This document shows, one piece after another, positions 1 to 7,254 of a DNA stretch of 42,229 bases. The notes beneath the pieces were generated by a model, which was not told the origin of the DNA, did no database searches, and was given only the letters and a program-made list of their open reading frames with translations. Each line of letters begins with the position of its first letter. Position 1 is the stretch's first letter. The DNA is from CAXTEJ01 sp964243295. GTDB taxonomy: Bacteria > Actinomycetota > Actinomycetes > Actinomycetales > Angustibacteraceae. Location of the stretch: the NCBI GenBank assembly GCA_964243295.1, contig CAXTEJ010000029.1, forward strand, positions 1 through 42,229, in the 5' to 3' direction. The position numbers and the translations under genes are program-made.

Positions 1-544
1 CGTCCGCGTGCTCCGCTCCGCCCGGCACCACGTCACCGGCTCGCACCGGGCGCTCGTCGACCAGCTCGACCCCGCCGACCCCGGCGCACGCCAGCGATCC
101 GGCGACGAGGGCACCCACCCGGCCGGCACCCCGGACGACGACGCGCCGGCTGCTGCGGGCCGCGGCCAGGCGCTGCCCGTCGGTGCCGTGCACGAGAGCC
201 AGCGCGTCGACGTCGGCGGCCAGCCGGGCCCTCGCCGCGGGCCCGAGCCGCGCGAGGTGGGCGCGGTCGGCCGGCGCCCCGTCGTCCGGGTCGACCAGCA
301 GCCCGGCGCTGGTGAGCAGCGCGAGCAGAGCGGGCAGCCGCGCCGTCGTGATGCCCTGCGCAGCGGCGAGGGCCTGCAGCTGGTGGTGGTCGTGGGTGCC
401 GTCGAGGGCACGCAGCAGCAGCTCGTCGCCGTCGTCGACCCCGGCGAGGACGACGGCCGGGCCGGGCGCGACACCCAGCTGCATCACCCCCGGTCCGCGC
501 CACAGCAGGCGCAGCCCGGGGCGCACCCGCGGTCGTGCCGGCAC
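1..544 (-). CDS. ThiF/E1-like adenylyltransferase family protein (N-terminal part, cut by window edge)
   Basis: The reading frame runs leftwards off the window, so only about 181 N-terminal residues are visible. The start taken is GTG at 544, preceded by a purine-rich GGGGGTGGTGAG stretch; an internal ATG follows 20 codons later. Residues about 1-105 resemble the N-terminal region of actinobacterial ThiF-like proteins that resemble leader-peptide-binding cyclodehydratase partners. Residues about 135-165 read VVVRGAGRVGALVAGSL, a Rossmann-type glycine-rich nucleotide loop, followed by a VELVDE strand end as in E1-like enzymes. The adenylation site and zinc cysteines would lie outside the window. 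In related genomes such genes sit near DUF5679 and YgjP-type peptidase genes, as here. The substrate is unknown. Confidence 0.72.
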   Translation of the reverse strand, partial: MPARPRVRPGLRLLWRGPGVMQLGVAPGPAVVLAGVDDGDELLLRALDGTHDHHQLQALAAAQGITTARLPALLALLTSAGLLVDPDDGAPADRAHLARLGPAARARLAADVDALALVHGTDGQRLAAARSSRRVVVRGAGRVGALVAGSLACAGVGGVELVDERPVRAGDVVPGGAEHAD

Positions 545-658
545 CTCACCACCCCCGTCGGTCGACCGGCGGCGAGCCTCGCACGACCGGGCCGGGCGCC
601 GGCGTGCGTCGTCCACAGGCCTCGGCGACCCGGACATCAGCCGGCGCAGGGACGGCGA

Positions 659-686
659 AGGGCGGCCCGCCGCAGCGGACCGCCCT
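659..686 (-). terminator. Hairpin terminator downstream of the DUF5679 gene
   Basis: On the minus strand this reads as an 11-bp stem with one G-U wobble and a six-base loop (arms AGGGCGGTCCG and CGGGCCGCCCT). It begins 38 bases beyond the DUF5679 stop codon. No U-tract follows, which is common for actinobacterial terminators. Confidence 0.5.
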
Positions 687-724
687 GGGGTGGAGCCGGT
701 GTGACCCGGCTCGCCGTCGACGCG

Positions 725-889
725 TCAGGCCTTGCCGAGGATCCGGTTGAGGTTGGTGCCGCACACGGGGCACTTGCCCTTGGCCATGCGGCGACCGTTG
801 GTCTCGACGACGTTGCCCTCGGCGTCGCGCTTCTCCTTGCACTTCACGCAGTAGAAGCTGCCCTGGTAGGTCTCGCCGGTGTCGGCCAT
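725..889 (-). CDS. DUF5679 zinc-ribbon-like mini-protein
   Basis: This 54-residue protein starts at ATG 889 behind a strong Shine-Dalgarno sequence (AAGGAGACCTC then ATG). It carries two CxxC pairs, YCVKCK at residues 13-18 and KCPVCG at 39-44, separated by about 22 residues, so it most likely folds as a small zinc ribbon. The tail is basic (NLNRILGKA). Length and spacing fit the DUF5679 family, found across Actinomycetota and of unknown function. It is transcribed alone, away from the divergent peptidase gene at 1110, and ends in a hairpin at 659-686. A longer frame up to 937 exists, but the ribosome binding site decides for 889. Confidence 0.9.
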   Translation of the reverse strand: MADTGETYQGSFYCVKCKEKRDAEGNVVETNGRRMAKGKCPVCGTNLNRILGKA

Positions 890-1096
890 GAGGTCTCCTT
901 CGAATCTGGGGGTCGTCCGGTGGCGGCCGGTCCGCAACAGCGTGGCTGCGGTCGAACCGAGCGCTCGGGCCTGGTGCCCTCGTGCTCACCGAGCGCCGCC
1001 ACGATAGACCAGGAGCACGGGAGCACGCAGGACGTGGGGGCGGGGCGCCCCTGTGGACAACGTGCGTGGCTCACGCTCGCGCCGGTCCGGCCGGGG

Positions 1097-1102
1097 TAGC
1101 GT
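1097..1102 (+). promoter_or_regulatory. -10-like hexamer for a leaderless start
   Basis: TAGCGT lies 7 nt before the ATG at 1110, and no Shine-Dalgarno sequence is visible. This is the arrangement of a leaderless actinobacterial mRNA. Confidence 0.45.
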
Positions 1103-1109
1103 GCGCGGC

Positions 1110-1667
1110 ATGGAGCCACCCGTCGAGGTGCGTCGCAGCCGGCGACGTAGCCGGACGGTCAGCGCCTACCGCGAGGACGGCCGCACCATCGTCCTCATCC
1201 CGGCTCAGTTCAGCCGCGCGCAGGAGCAGGAGTGGGTGGCGACGATGGTCGCCCGGCTCGCAGCGCGCGAGCGGCGCCGACGTCCGAGCGACGACGCGCT
1301 GTCGCTGCGCGCCCACGAGCTGTCGCAGCGCTACCTCGGCGGCACCGCGCGGCCGGTGAGCGTCGCCTGGGTCGACAACCAGCGGTCCCGCTGGGGGTCG
1401 TGCACCCCCGCCGACGGCACGATCCGCATCAGCTCGCGCGTGCGCCCGATGCCGTCGTACGTGCTCGACTACGTGCTGCTGCACGAGCTCGCCCACCTGC
1501 TCCAACCCAGCCACGGCCAGCAGTTCTGGGCGCTGCTCGCGTCCTACCCGCGGCTCGAGCGCGCTCGCGGCTTCCTCGACGGCTTCTCCAGCGGCGCCCG
1601 CGAGGCGGGCGGCGACGAGCCGGTGGCCGGTGTCGACGACGACGTCGACGCGGCGCACGCAGGCTGA
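1110..1667 (+). CDS. YgjP-type M48-like metallopeptidase
   Basis: The 185-residue product has the YgjP/DUF45 layout. A basic N-terminus (RRSRRRSRTVSAY) is followed by the signature SRWGSC at residues 93-98, then the zinc motif HELAHL at 125-130 and the downstream SHGQQFW with its third likely zinc ligand at H135. Members are small soluble zinc peptidases of unclear substrate, related to the C-terminal domain of WLM/SprT-like peptidases. The ATG at 1110 is chosen because a TAGCGT hexamer lies 7 nt upstream. A GTG at 1053 would add 19 arginine-rich residues and is less likely. The 3' end converges on the NUDIX gene with eight bases between the stops. Confidence 0.88.
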   Translation: MEPPVEVRRSRRRSRTVSAYREDGRTIVLIPAQFSRAQEQEWVATMVARLAARERRRRPSDDALSLRAHELSQRYLGGTARPVSVAWVDNQRSRWGSCTPADGTIRISSRVRPMPSYVLDYVLLHELAHLLQPSHGQQFWALLASYPRLERARGFLDGFSSGAREAGGDEPVAGVDDDVDAAHAG

Positions 1668-1675
1668 CCAGCGCG

Positions 1676-2254
1676 TCAGCCGGTCGTGGCGCCCAGCGCC
1701 CGGACGGCGAAGGCCAGCCGCTGCGGCAGGTCGGGCACCGCCCCGGCCGGCAGCGCGTCGACGCCGAACCACGCGACGTCGTCGCTCTCGTCGCTGACCA
1801 GCGGCATCGCGCCGGCCGGTGCGACGGCCACGAACGCCACGTCGAGGTGCTCGGTGCAGCGCCCGAACGCCGCCGTCAGCCGGTGCCGGTGCAGCTCGAC
1901 CGGCTCGGGCCGCAGCACGAGCCCGGGCACGCCGGTCTCCTCGGTGGCCTCGCGCAGCGCGGCAGCGGCGAGGGACGCGTCGTCGGGCTCGAGGTGCCCG
2001 CCGACCTGCACCCAGAACCGGCCCTTGCGGTGCAGCGTGAGCAGCACGTTCTCCCCGGCCGGGTCGAGCACGAAGCAGCTCGCCGTCAGGTGCGCCGGCG
2101 GGCCGGCCTTGAGCACGCCGTCCGGGTGGGCGGCCAGGTGGGCGAGGTACTGCCGGCGCAGCTGGCGCTGCCCGGCGTCGTCGGGGGAGTAGGCCGTGAC
2201 GACGGCCACGGCGTCCGCGTGCAGGGTCGCGACGCGTGCGTCGCCACCGCTCAC
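1676..2254 (-). CDS. NUDIX hydrolase
   Basis: This 192-residue protein contains a Nudix box beginning GGHLEPDD and ending LREATEETG, at about residues 87-110. The box is intact at REATEETG, but the first glutamate of the consensus (Gx5E) is replaced by Asp. Such enzymes cleave nucleoside diphosphates linked to another group; the substrate cannot be read here. The GTG start overlaps the stop of the upstream DUF2342 gene by four bases (GTGA), so the two are probably translationally coupled. The N-terminal part (TAYSPDDAGQRQLRRQYLAHL) matches the helical lead-in common in actinobacterial members beside this zincin-like gene. Confidence 0.85.
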   Translation of the reverse strand: MSGGDARVATLHADAVAVVTAYSPDDAGQRQLRRQYLAHLAAHPDGVLKAGPPAHLTASCFVLDPAGENVLLTLHRKGRFWVQVGGHLEPDDASLAAAALREATEETGVPGLVLRPEPVELHRHRLTAAFGRCTEHLDVAFVAVAPAGAMPLVSDESDDVAWFGVDALPAGAVPDLPQRLAFAVRALGATTG

Positions 2255-3699
2255 CCGGGCTGGTCGGGGCGCTGCGGGCCGTCGCCGCCCTCGGGTGAGG
2301 GCGGCAGGTCGCCGTCCAGCAGCGCCTCGAGAGCGGCGTCGACGTCGGCGGACCCCTGCTCGGCGGCGAGCCGGCGCTCGGTGTAGCCGATGGGGTCGTC
2401 GAGGTCCTCCGGGGTCGGCATCAGGTCGGGGTGCTCCCACACGCCGTCGCGGCCGGCGGCCCCGCGGGCCTGCTCGATCACGGTCCACAGCGCCGCGGCC
2501 TCGCGCGCCCGGCGAGGACGCAGCTGCAGGCCGACCAGCGCGGCGAAGGTGTGCTCGGCCGGGCCACCGGTGGCCCGGCGCCGGCGCACCGTCTCGGCGA
2601 GCGCGTCCGCGTGCGGCAGCTGCCCCGCGGCCTGGGTGACGACGACCTCGACCCAGCCCTCGACCAGGGCGAGCGCGGTCTCGAGCCGCTGCAGCGCCGA
2701 CGCCTGCGCCGGCGTCGGCTCGGGCTCGAACAGGCCCTCGCTCAGCGCCTGCTGGATGGACGCCGGGTCGCTCGGGTCAGCCGACCGGACGGCCGTCTCG
2801 ATCAGGTCGGTGTCGATGCGGATGCCCTGGGCGTAGGCCTCGACGGCGCCGAGCAGGTAGGGCCCGAGCCACGGCACGTGCCCGAAAAGCCGGGCGCGGG
2901 CGGCCTCGCGCAGGGCGACGTAGAGCCGCACCTCCTCGAGCGGCACGTCGAGCCCCTCGCCGAACGCCGCGACGTTGGCCGGCAGCAGCACCACGGTGCC
3001 GTCGGCCACCAGCGGCAGCCCGACCTCGGTGCCGCTGAGCACCTCGGTGGCGAGCACCCCCATCGCCTGGCCGAGCTGCAGGCCGAAGACCGAGCCGCCG
3101 ACCTGGCGCATCATCTGCTCGGCCGAGCCCATCATCGCGGCCATCTCCGGCGGCACCTGCTTGGCCATGGCGTCGGCCATCGCCGTCGACACGCTGATCG
3201 CGACCGGCTCGACGAGCCGCTTCCAGACCGGCACGGTGCCCTCGACCCACTCCGCGCGGCTCCACGCCGCGGTGCGGGCGGCCGAGGCGGGCAGCGTCGT
3301 GTGCTCCTCGAGCCAGACGTCGGCGAGGCGCAGCGCGTCGGCGACCGCGCGGCTCTCGGCCGCGCCGATGCTGCTGTCCCCGTGCGCCGACACCGCCTGG
3401 CGCGCCATGTCCGTGGCGACGTCCCAGTTCACCGGGCCGCCGTCGCCGGGGGTGGCGAGCATGCGCTGCACCTGGCTGATCATGGCGCCGAGCTGGCTGG
3501 GGTCGACCGGGCCGATGCCCGCGGCACCCATGGCGCGCGCGAGCTCGTCCGCGCCGCCGGGGCCGAGCAGCTGGCCGAGCATCTCGGCCATGGGGTCGGG
3601 CTCGCCCGAACCACCCTGCTGACCGCCCCGCGGGCCCGAGCCGTCGTCGTCGGGCTCGTCGGGGTCTGCGGGTCCGAAGCCCATCGGCCGTCCAGCCAT
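2251..3699 (-). CDS. Zincin-like DUF2342 family protein (putative zinc-dependent metalloprotease)
   Basis: About 482 residues belong to the DUF2342/zincin_2 family that neighbours NUDIX and SDR genes in many actinobacteria. The chosen ATG at 3699 gives an N-terminus MAGRPMGFGPADPDEP, like the short MGFG-type start of relatives. The frame stays open to a GTG at 3831, so 44 extra residues are possible. An acidic, Gly-rich linker is followed by the conserved helical core (GPVNWDVA, WSRAEWVE, LLPANVAAFGEGL). Where relatives show REAAH, this protein reads REAAR, and no canonical HExxH is present. Protease activity is therefore doubtful. The last bases overlap the NUDIX start (GTGA). Confidence 0.82.
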   Translation of the reverse strand: MAGRPMGFGPADPDEPDDDGSGPRGGQQGGSGEPDPMAEMLGQLLGPGGADELARAMGAAGIGPVDPSQLGAMISQVQRMLATPGDGGPVNWDVATDMARQAVSAHGDSSIGAAESRAVADALRLADVWLEEHTTLPASAARTAAWSRAEWVEGTVPVWKRLVEPVAISVSTAMADAMAKQVPPEMAAMMGSAEQMMRQVGGSVFGLQLGQAMGVLATEVLSGTEVGLPLVADGTVVLLPANVAAFGEGLDVPLEEVRLYVALREAARARLFGHVPWLGPYLLGAVEAYAQGIRIDTDLIETAVRSADPSDPASIQQALSEGLFEPEPTPAQASALQRLETALALVEGWVEVVVTQAAGQLPHADALAETVRRRRATGGPAEHTFAALVGLQLRPRRAREAAALWTVIEQARGAAGRDGVWEHPDLMPTPEDLDDPIGYTERRLAAEQGSADVDAALEALLDGDLPPSPEGGDGPQRPDQPG

Positions 3700-3860
3700 C
3701 GCTGCCTGCTTCCACTCGTCGTCGATCGGGTGCGCGGCGGGCGTCCACAGCGGCGCCGAGCCGGTCGTGCGCACCCCTGGCAGGATGCCTGCGGGCGGCG
3801 CCGGCGCAGCGGGTGCGGCCGTCGCGTCCACAGTAGTGACACCAACAGCCGGAGGTCCGC

Positions 3861-4988
3861 GTGAGTTCCCCCGCTGCCGGCGAGGTGGCCGGCCCGACCG
3901 TCGCCGTGACCGGTGCCGCGAGCGCGCTGGGCACCGCGGTGGTCCGCAGCCTGCTGGCGCAGGCCGGGCGCGGGGTGGGCCGGGTGCTCGCTCTCGACAC
4001 CGAGCAGGCGTGGGACGCCTCGGCGCACGCCCCCGAGCCGCCGGTCGGGGCCGCCACGGCCATCCGGTGGGCCGGCCCGCTCGACACCCCGGACGTCGCG
4101 CACGGCCTCGCCGGGGCCGACGTCGTGGTGCTGCTCGCGCCGGCGGTCGACCTCGAGGCGACGCTGCGGGTGCCGGTCGCCGAGCGGCGCGCGCTCGTGG
4201 TGCGCCGGACGCAGGCCGTGGTGACGGCCACCGCGGCGGTGGGTGCGCGCCGGCTGGTCGCCGTGACGAGCGCCATGGTGCTCGGGGCTCGTGCGGGCGC
4301 GCCGGTGCCGCTGCCCGACGACGCCCCGCCCGACGCGCCGGCCGACACCGGGGAGGTCGGTGACCTGCTCGAGGTCGAGCACGTCCTCGCCCGCGTGCCG
4401 CGCTCGCACCCGTCGCTGCGCCTCGCGGTGCTGCGGCCCGCCGCGCTGGTCGGCCCCGGCGTCGACACCGTGGTCAGCCGGCACTTCGAGGCGCCGAGGC
4501 TGCTGGTGCTGCGCGAGGCCGCCACCGTGTGGCAGTTCTGCCACCTCGACGACCTGGCCGACGCGGTGGCCCTCACCGTGACCGCCGACCTGGACGGACC
4601 GCTCACCGTGGGGGCGCCCGAGCCGCTGGGCCAGGACGAGATCGAGCACATCTCCGGGATGCGCCGCGTCGAGCTCACCGAGGCGATGGCGATGTCGACC
4701 GCCGAGCGGCTGCACCGGATCGGCGTCCTGCCCGCGCCCGCGAGCGACCTGGCCTACGTCGTCCGGCCGTGGGCGGTGTCGGCGCAGCGGCTGCTCGACG
4801 CCGGGTGGTCGCCGCTGCACGACAACGTGACGTGCCTCGGCGTGCTGCTCGACCAGGTGCGCGGCCACCACGCCGTCGCCTCACGCCGGCTCGACCGCAA
4901 GGACGCCGCGCTGGGCGCCGCCGGGGCGGCCGTCGCGCTGGTCGGCACCGCGGCGATCGTCCGGCGCCGCCGGCGCAAGGACGGCTGA
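3861..4988 (+). CDS. SDR/NAD-dependent epimerase family protein with C-terminal membrane anchor
   Basis: The 375-residue protein begins at GTG 3861 behind CGGAGG. Residues 13-24 hold the extended-SDR nucleotide loop VTGAASALGTAV. A Rossmann fold follows (VLALDTE, ADVVVLLAP, RLVAVTSAMVLG). The usual YxxxK catalytic pair is not obvious, so it may be an atypical or structural SDR. The C-terminus has a hydrophobic helix (about 348-367) followed by RRRRRK, consistent with a single membrane anchor facing the cytoplasm. It lies upstream of moaE, 27 bases apart and on the same strand, in an order often kept in actinobacteria. The substrate is unknown. Confidence 0.82.
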   Translation: MSSPAAGEVAGPTVAVTGAASALGTAVVRSLLAQAGRGVGRVLALDTEQAWDASAHAPEPPVGAATAIRWAGPLDTPDVAHGLAGADVVVLLAPAVDLEATLRVPVAERRALVVRRTQAVVTATAAVGARRLVAVTSAMVLGARAGAPVPLPDDAPPDAPADTGEVGDLLEVEHVLARVPRSHPSLRLAVLRPAALVGPGVDTVVSRHFEAPRLLVLREAATVWQFCHLDDLADAVALTVTADLDGPLTVGAPEPLGQDEIEHISGMRRVELTEAMAMSTAERLHRIGVLPAPASDLAYVVRPWAVSAQRLLDAGWSPLHDNVTCLGVLLDQVRGHHAVASRRLDRKDAALGAAGAAVALVGTAAIVRRRRRKDG

Positions 4989-5015
4989 CGTGGACCACAG
5001 GGACGGGAGGCAGGC

Positions 5016-5438
5016 ATGAGCGAGGTGCGGTTGGTCGAGGTGCGCGACACGGCGCTGTCGGTCGACGAGATCATGGCCGCGGTGGCCGACCCGGCGGCCG
5101 GCGGCACGGTCGTCTTCGTCGGCGCCGTCCGCGACGAGGACGGCGACCGGGCCGTGAGCGCGCTGTCGTACTCCGCGCACCCCACGGCCACCGACCGGCT
5201 GGCCGCGGTGGCCGCCGAGGTCGCCGGCCGCCACCCGGTCACCGCGCTGGCCGCCGTCCACCGCGTCGGCGACCTCGTCGTCGGTGACCTCGCCGTGGTC
5301 GTGGCGGTCAGCGCCCCCCACCGCGGCGAGGCGTTCGTGGCGGCGCGCGACCTCATCGACACGCTCAAGTCCACCGTGCCGATCTGGAAGCACCAGCGCT
5401 TCGACGACGGCGGCGAGGAGTGGGTGGGGCTGCCCTGA
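5016..5438 (+). CDS. moaE: Molybdopterin synthase catalytic subunit MoaE
   Basis: The 140-residue protein matches MoaE along its length. It has VVFVGAVRDEDGDRAVSALSY near the N-terminus, then AVVVAVSAPHRGEAF, and the conserved end LKSTVPIWKHQ with lysines K118 and K125 as the expected active-site lysines. MoaE, with the sulfur carrier MoaD, converts cyclic pyranopterin monophosphate into molybdopterin. No moaD is present in this window, so the partner must be encoded elsewhere. ATG 5016 has a good ribosome binding site (GGGAGG). The gene sits between the SDR gene and the PDZ/Lon protease gene, a common actinobacterial context without an obvious metabolic link. Confidence 0.92.
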   Translation: MSEVRLVEVRDTALSVDEIMAAVADPAAGGTVVFVGAVRDEDGDRAVSALSYSAHPTATDRLAAVAAEVAGRHPVTALAAVHRVGDLVVGDLAVVVAVSAPHRGEAFVAARDLIDTLKSTVPIWKHQRFDDGGEEWVGLP

Positions 5439-5449
5439 GGGGGCGCGGC

Positions 5450-5455
5450 TACCCT
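5450..5455 (+). promoter_or_regulatory. -10 hexamer for leaderless PDZ/Lon protease gene
   Basis: TACCCT is followed by exactly six bases and then the GTG start at 5462. No Shine-Dalgarno sequence is present. Transcription would begin at or next to the start codon. Confidence 0.55.
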
Positions 5456-5461
5456 CGTGAC

Positions 5462-6586
5462 GTGAGCTCAGTGCCCCCGGCCGCCCCCGCCGCCGCACCC
5501 GCCGCGCCGACGACCGCTCGGCGCGATCGGGCGGGCCAGCTCGACCGCCGCAGCCTCGCCATCGTCGCGTCGGCGTTCTGGTCGGTGGTGCTCGTCTGCG
5601 GCATCGCGCTGCTGCCGGCCCCCTACGCCATCTACGGCCCGGGCCCGGTCACGAACGTGCTCGGGAACGTCGGGTCCGCGAAGCTCATCAGCATCTCCGG
5701 CGCCCGCACCTACCCCACGAGCGGCGTCCTCGACATGACCACGGTCGAGGTGTACGGCGGCCCCGGCCGCACGCTGCGGCTGCCCGAGGTGCTGCAGGCG
5801 TGGCTCTCGCCGTCCAAGGCCGTCCTGCCGCAGGAGCAGGTCTTCCCGCCCGGGCAGACGCAGGGGCAGGTCGAGACCCAGAACGCCACCGAGATGTCGG
5901 ACTCGCAGGAGACCGCGACCGCCGCGGGGCTGCGGGCGGCCGGGCTCACCGTGCCCGAGACGATCGACGTCACCGCCGTCGAGCCGGGCGTGCCGGCGGC
6001 CTCGGTGCTGAGGGCCGGGGACGTCATCACCGGCCTCGACGGGCGGCCCACCGTCGACTCCGCCGCGCTGCGGTCGCGGCTCACCGCGCTGGCGCCGGGG
6101 GCGAGGGTGACCCTCCAGCTGCGTCGCGCCGGCAGGGCCGTGACCGTCACCACCACGACCACCACCAGTGCTGACGGCCGCACCATCCTCGGCGTCGGTC
6201 TCGACCCCAGCTTCCGGTTCCCGGTCGAGGTGAGGTTCGCGACCAAGGACGTCGGGGGCCCGAGCGCCGGGATGATGTTCGCCCTCGGCATCTACGACAT
6301 GCTCACGCCCGGCCCGCTCACCGGCGGCCGGCAGATCGCGGGCACCGGCACCATCGAGGCCGACGGCACCGTCGGGCCGATCGGCGGCATCGCCCAGAAG
6401 CTGGTCGGGGCCCGCGACGCCGGCGCGCGCTGGTTCCTCGCCCCGGCCAGCAACTGCGGCGAGGTCGTCGGCGCCGTGCCGGACGGGCTCACCGTGGTGC
6501 GCACCTCGACGCTGGAGCAGTCGCGGGACGCCGTCGCGGCCATCGTCGCCGGCCGCGGGTCGAGCCTGCCGACCTGCACCCGCTGA
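5462..6586 (+). CDS. Membrane-anchored PDZ/Lon-like serine protease (YlbL family)
   Basis: The product has 374 residues. A Pro/Ala-rich cytoplasmic tail precedes a transmembrane helix at about 30-50 (IVASAFWSVVLVCGIALL). A PDZ domain follows at about 165-235, and a C-terminal Lon-type protease domain holds the Ser-Lys dyad: S268 in GGPSAG and K313 in AQKLVGA. This order is that of the YlbL family, extracytoplasmic proteases of Gram-positive bacteria. The start is GTG 5462, supported by the hexamer TACCCT six bases upstream; the ORF could extend 14 codons further up, overlapping moaE. It converges on the PPA1309 gene. Confidence 0.9.
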   Translation: MSSVPPAAPAAAPAAPTTARRDRAGQLDRRSLAIVASAFWSVVLVCGIALLPAPYAIYGPGPVTNVLGNVGSAKLISISGARTYPTSGVLDMTTVEVYGGPGRTLRLPEVLQAWLSPSKAVLPQEQVFPPGQTQGQVETQNATEMSDSQETATAAGLRAAGLTVPETIDVTAVEPGVPAASVLRAGDVITGLDGRPTVDSAALRSRLTALAPGARVTLQLRRAGRAVTVTTTTTTSADGRTILGVGLDPSFRFPVEVRFATKDVGGPSAGMMFALGIYDMLTPGPLTGGRQIAGTGTIEADGTVGPIGGIAQKLVGARDAGARWFLAPASNCGEVVGAVPDGLTVVRTSTLEQSRDAVAAIVAGRGSSLPTCTR

Positions 6587-6621
6587 CCGGGCCCGGCCCG
6601 ACTCCCGTCGGACCGCGTGGC

Positions 6622-7152
6622 TCACTCCTCGAGCGTCGCCCGCAGCGCGGTCACCAGGCCCGGCACCAGGTCCGGCCCGACGGCCACCGAGCCGGCCTCG
6701 TCGTGGCCGCGCTGGCGCAGCGCGCACAGCTGCTCGCCGCCGCGCAGCACCGCGGCGACCAGGCGCACGTCCTGGCGCTGCGGGTGGGCCGCCAGCACCT
6801 CGAGCGCGCGGTCGGGGTCGGTCGGCAGCTCGCGCTCGGCGTCCGGGGGGACGACGAGCCGCTCGACGCACAGCGCGACGCCGTCGACGTCCGGCCCCCA
6901 CGCCAGCCTGCCGAGCACCTCCTCCAGCGAGGACGTCGGCGTCATCGCCTCCTGCTCGACCGCGGTGAGGTGGCCGGATTCCTTCTCCGACAGGGCGATC
7001 GACGCGGGGTCGAGCAACCGGCGCAGCCCCGGCTCGCGCTGCAGCAGCGCGGCGGTGCGCACCAGGGCGAACAGCCGCGGCGGCTGGTCCCACCCCGACT
7101 CGCCGACGTGGCGCTCCGTCTCCAGCACGGCACGGGTCAGGGTGTCGCTCAC
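6622..7152 (-). CDS. PPA1309 family protein (unknown function)
   Basis: This soluble protein of about 176 residues has no recognisable catalytic motif. Its context and sequence (LETERHVGESGWDQPPRLFALV near the start, then VEQEAMTPTSSLEEVLGRLAWGPDVDGVAL) fit the PPA1309 family, which in actinobacteria is usually encoded beside the UPF0182 gene. The GTG at 7152 is preferred because CACGAT lies exactly six bases upstream, as for other leaderless genes here; a GTG at 7170 would add six residues. It is divergent from the UPF0182 gene. The function is not known. Confidence 0.8.
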   Translation of the reverse strand: MSDTLTRAVLETERHVGESGWDQPPRLFALVRTAALLQREPGLRRLLDPASIALSEKESGHLTAVEQEAMTPTSSLEEVLGRLAWGPDVDGVALCVERLVVPPDAERELPTDPDRALEVLAAHPQRQDVRLVAAVLRGGEQLCALRQRGHDEAGSVAVGPDLVPGLVTALRATLEE

Positions 7153-7192
7153 CGGCCCATCGTGCCCCACCGGGAACCCCAGGCGTCACAGG

Positions 7193-7198
7193 TAAGTT
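7193..7198 (+). promoter_or_regulatory. Possible -10 for the UPF0182 gene
   Basis: TAAGTT lies 57 bases before the GTG at 7255, in the 102-bp divergent region. No convincing -35 was found, so this is tentative. Confidence 0.3.
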
Positions 7199-7254
7199 GA
7201 GCGGCCGGGGACGTGCGTCACGGCCCCGACCGAGTGCATGGGAAAAGGAACCGC

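Noticed and set aside
1052..1060. DnaA-box word TGTGGACAA, also TTGTCCACA at 41838-41846
   Set aside because: Single isolated copies with no AT-rich stretch or dnaA/dnaN gene nearby; not a replication origin.
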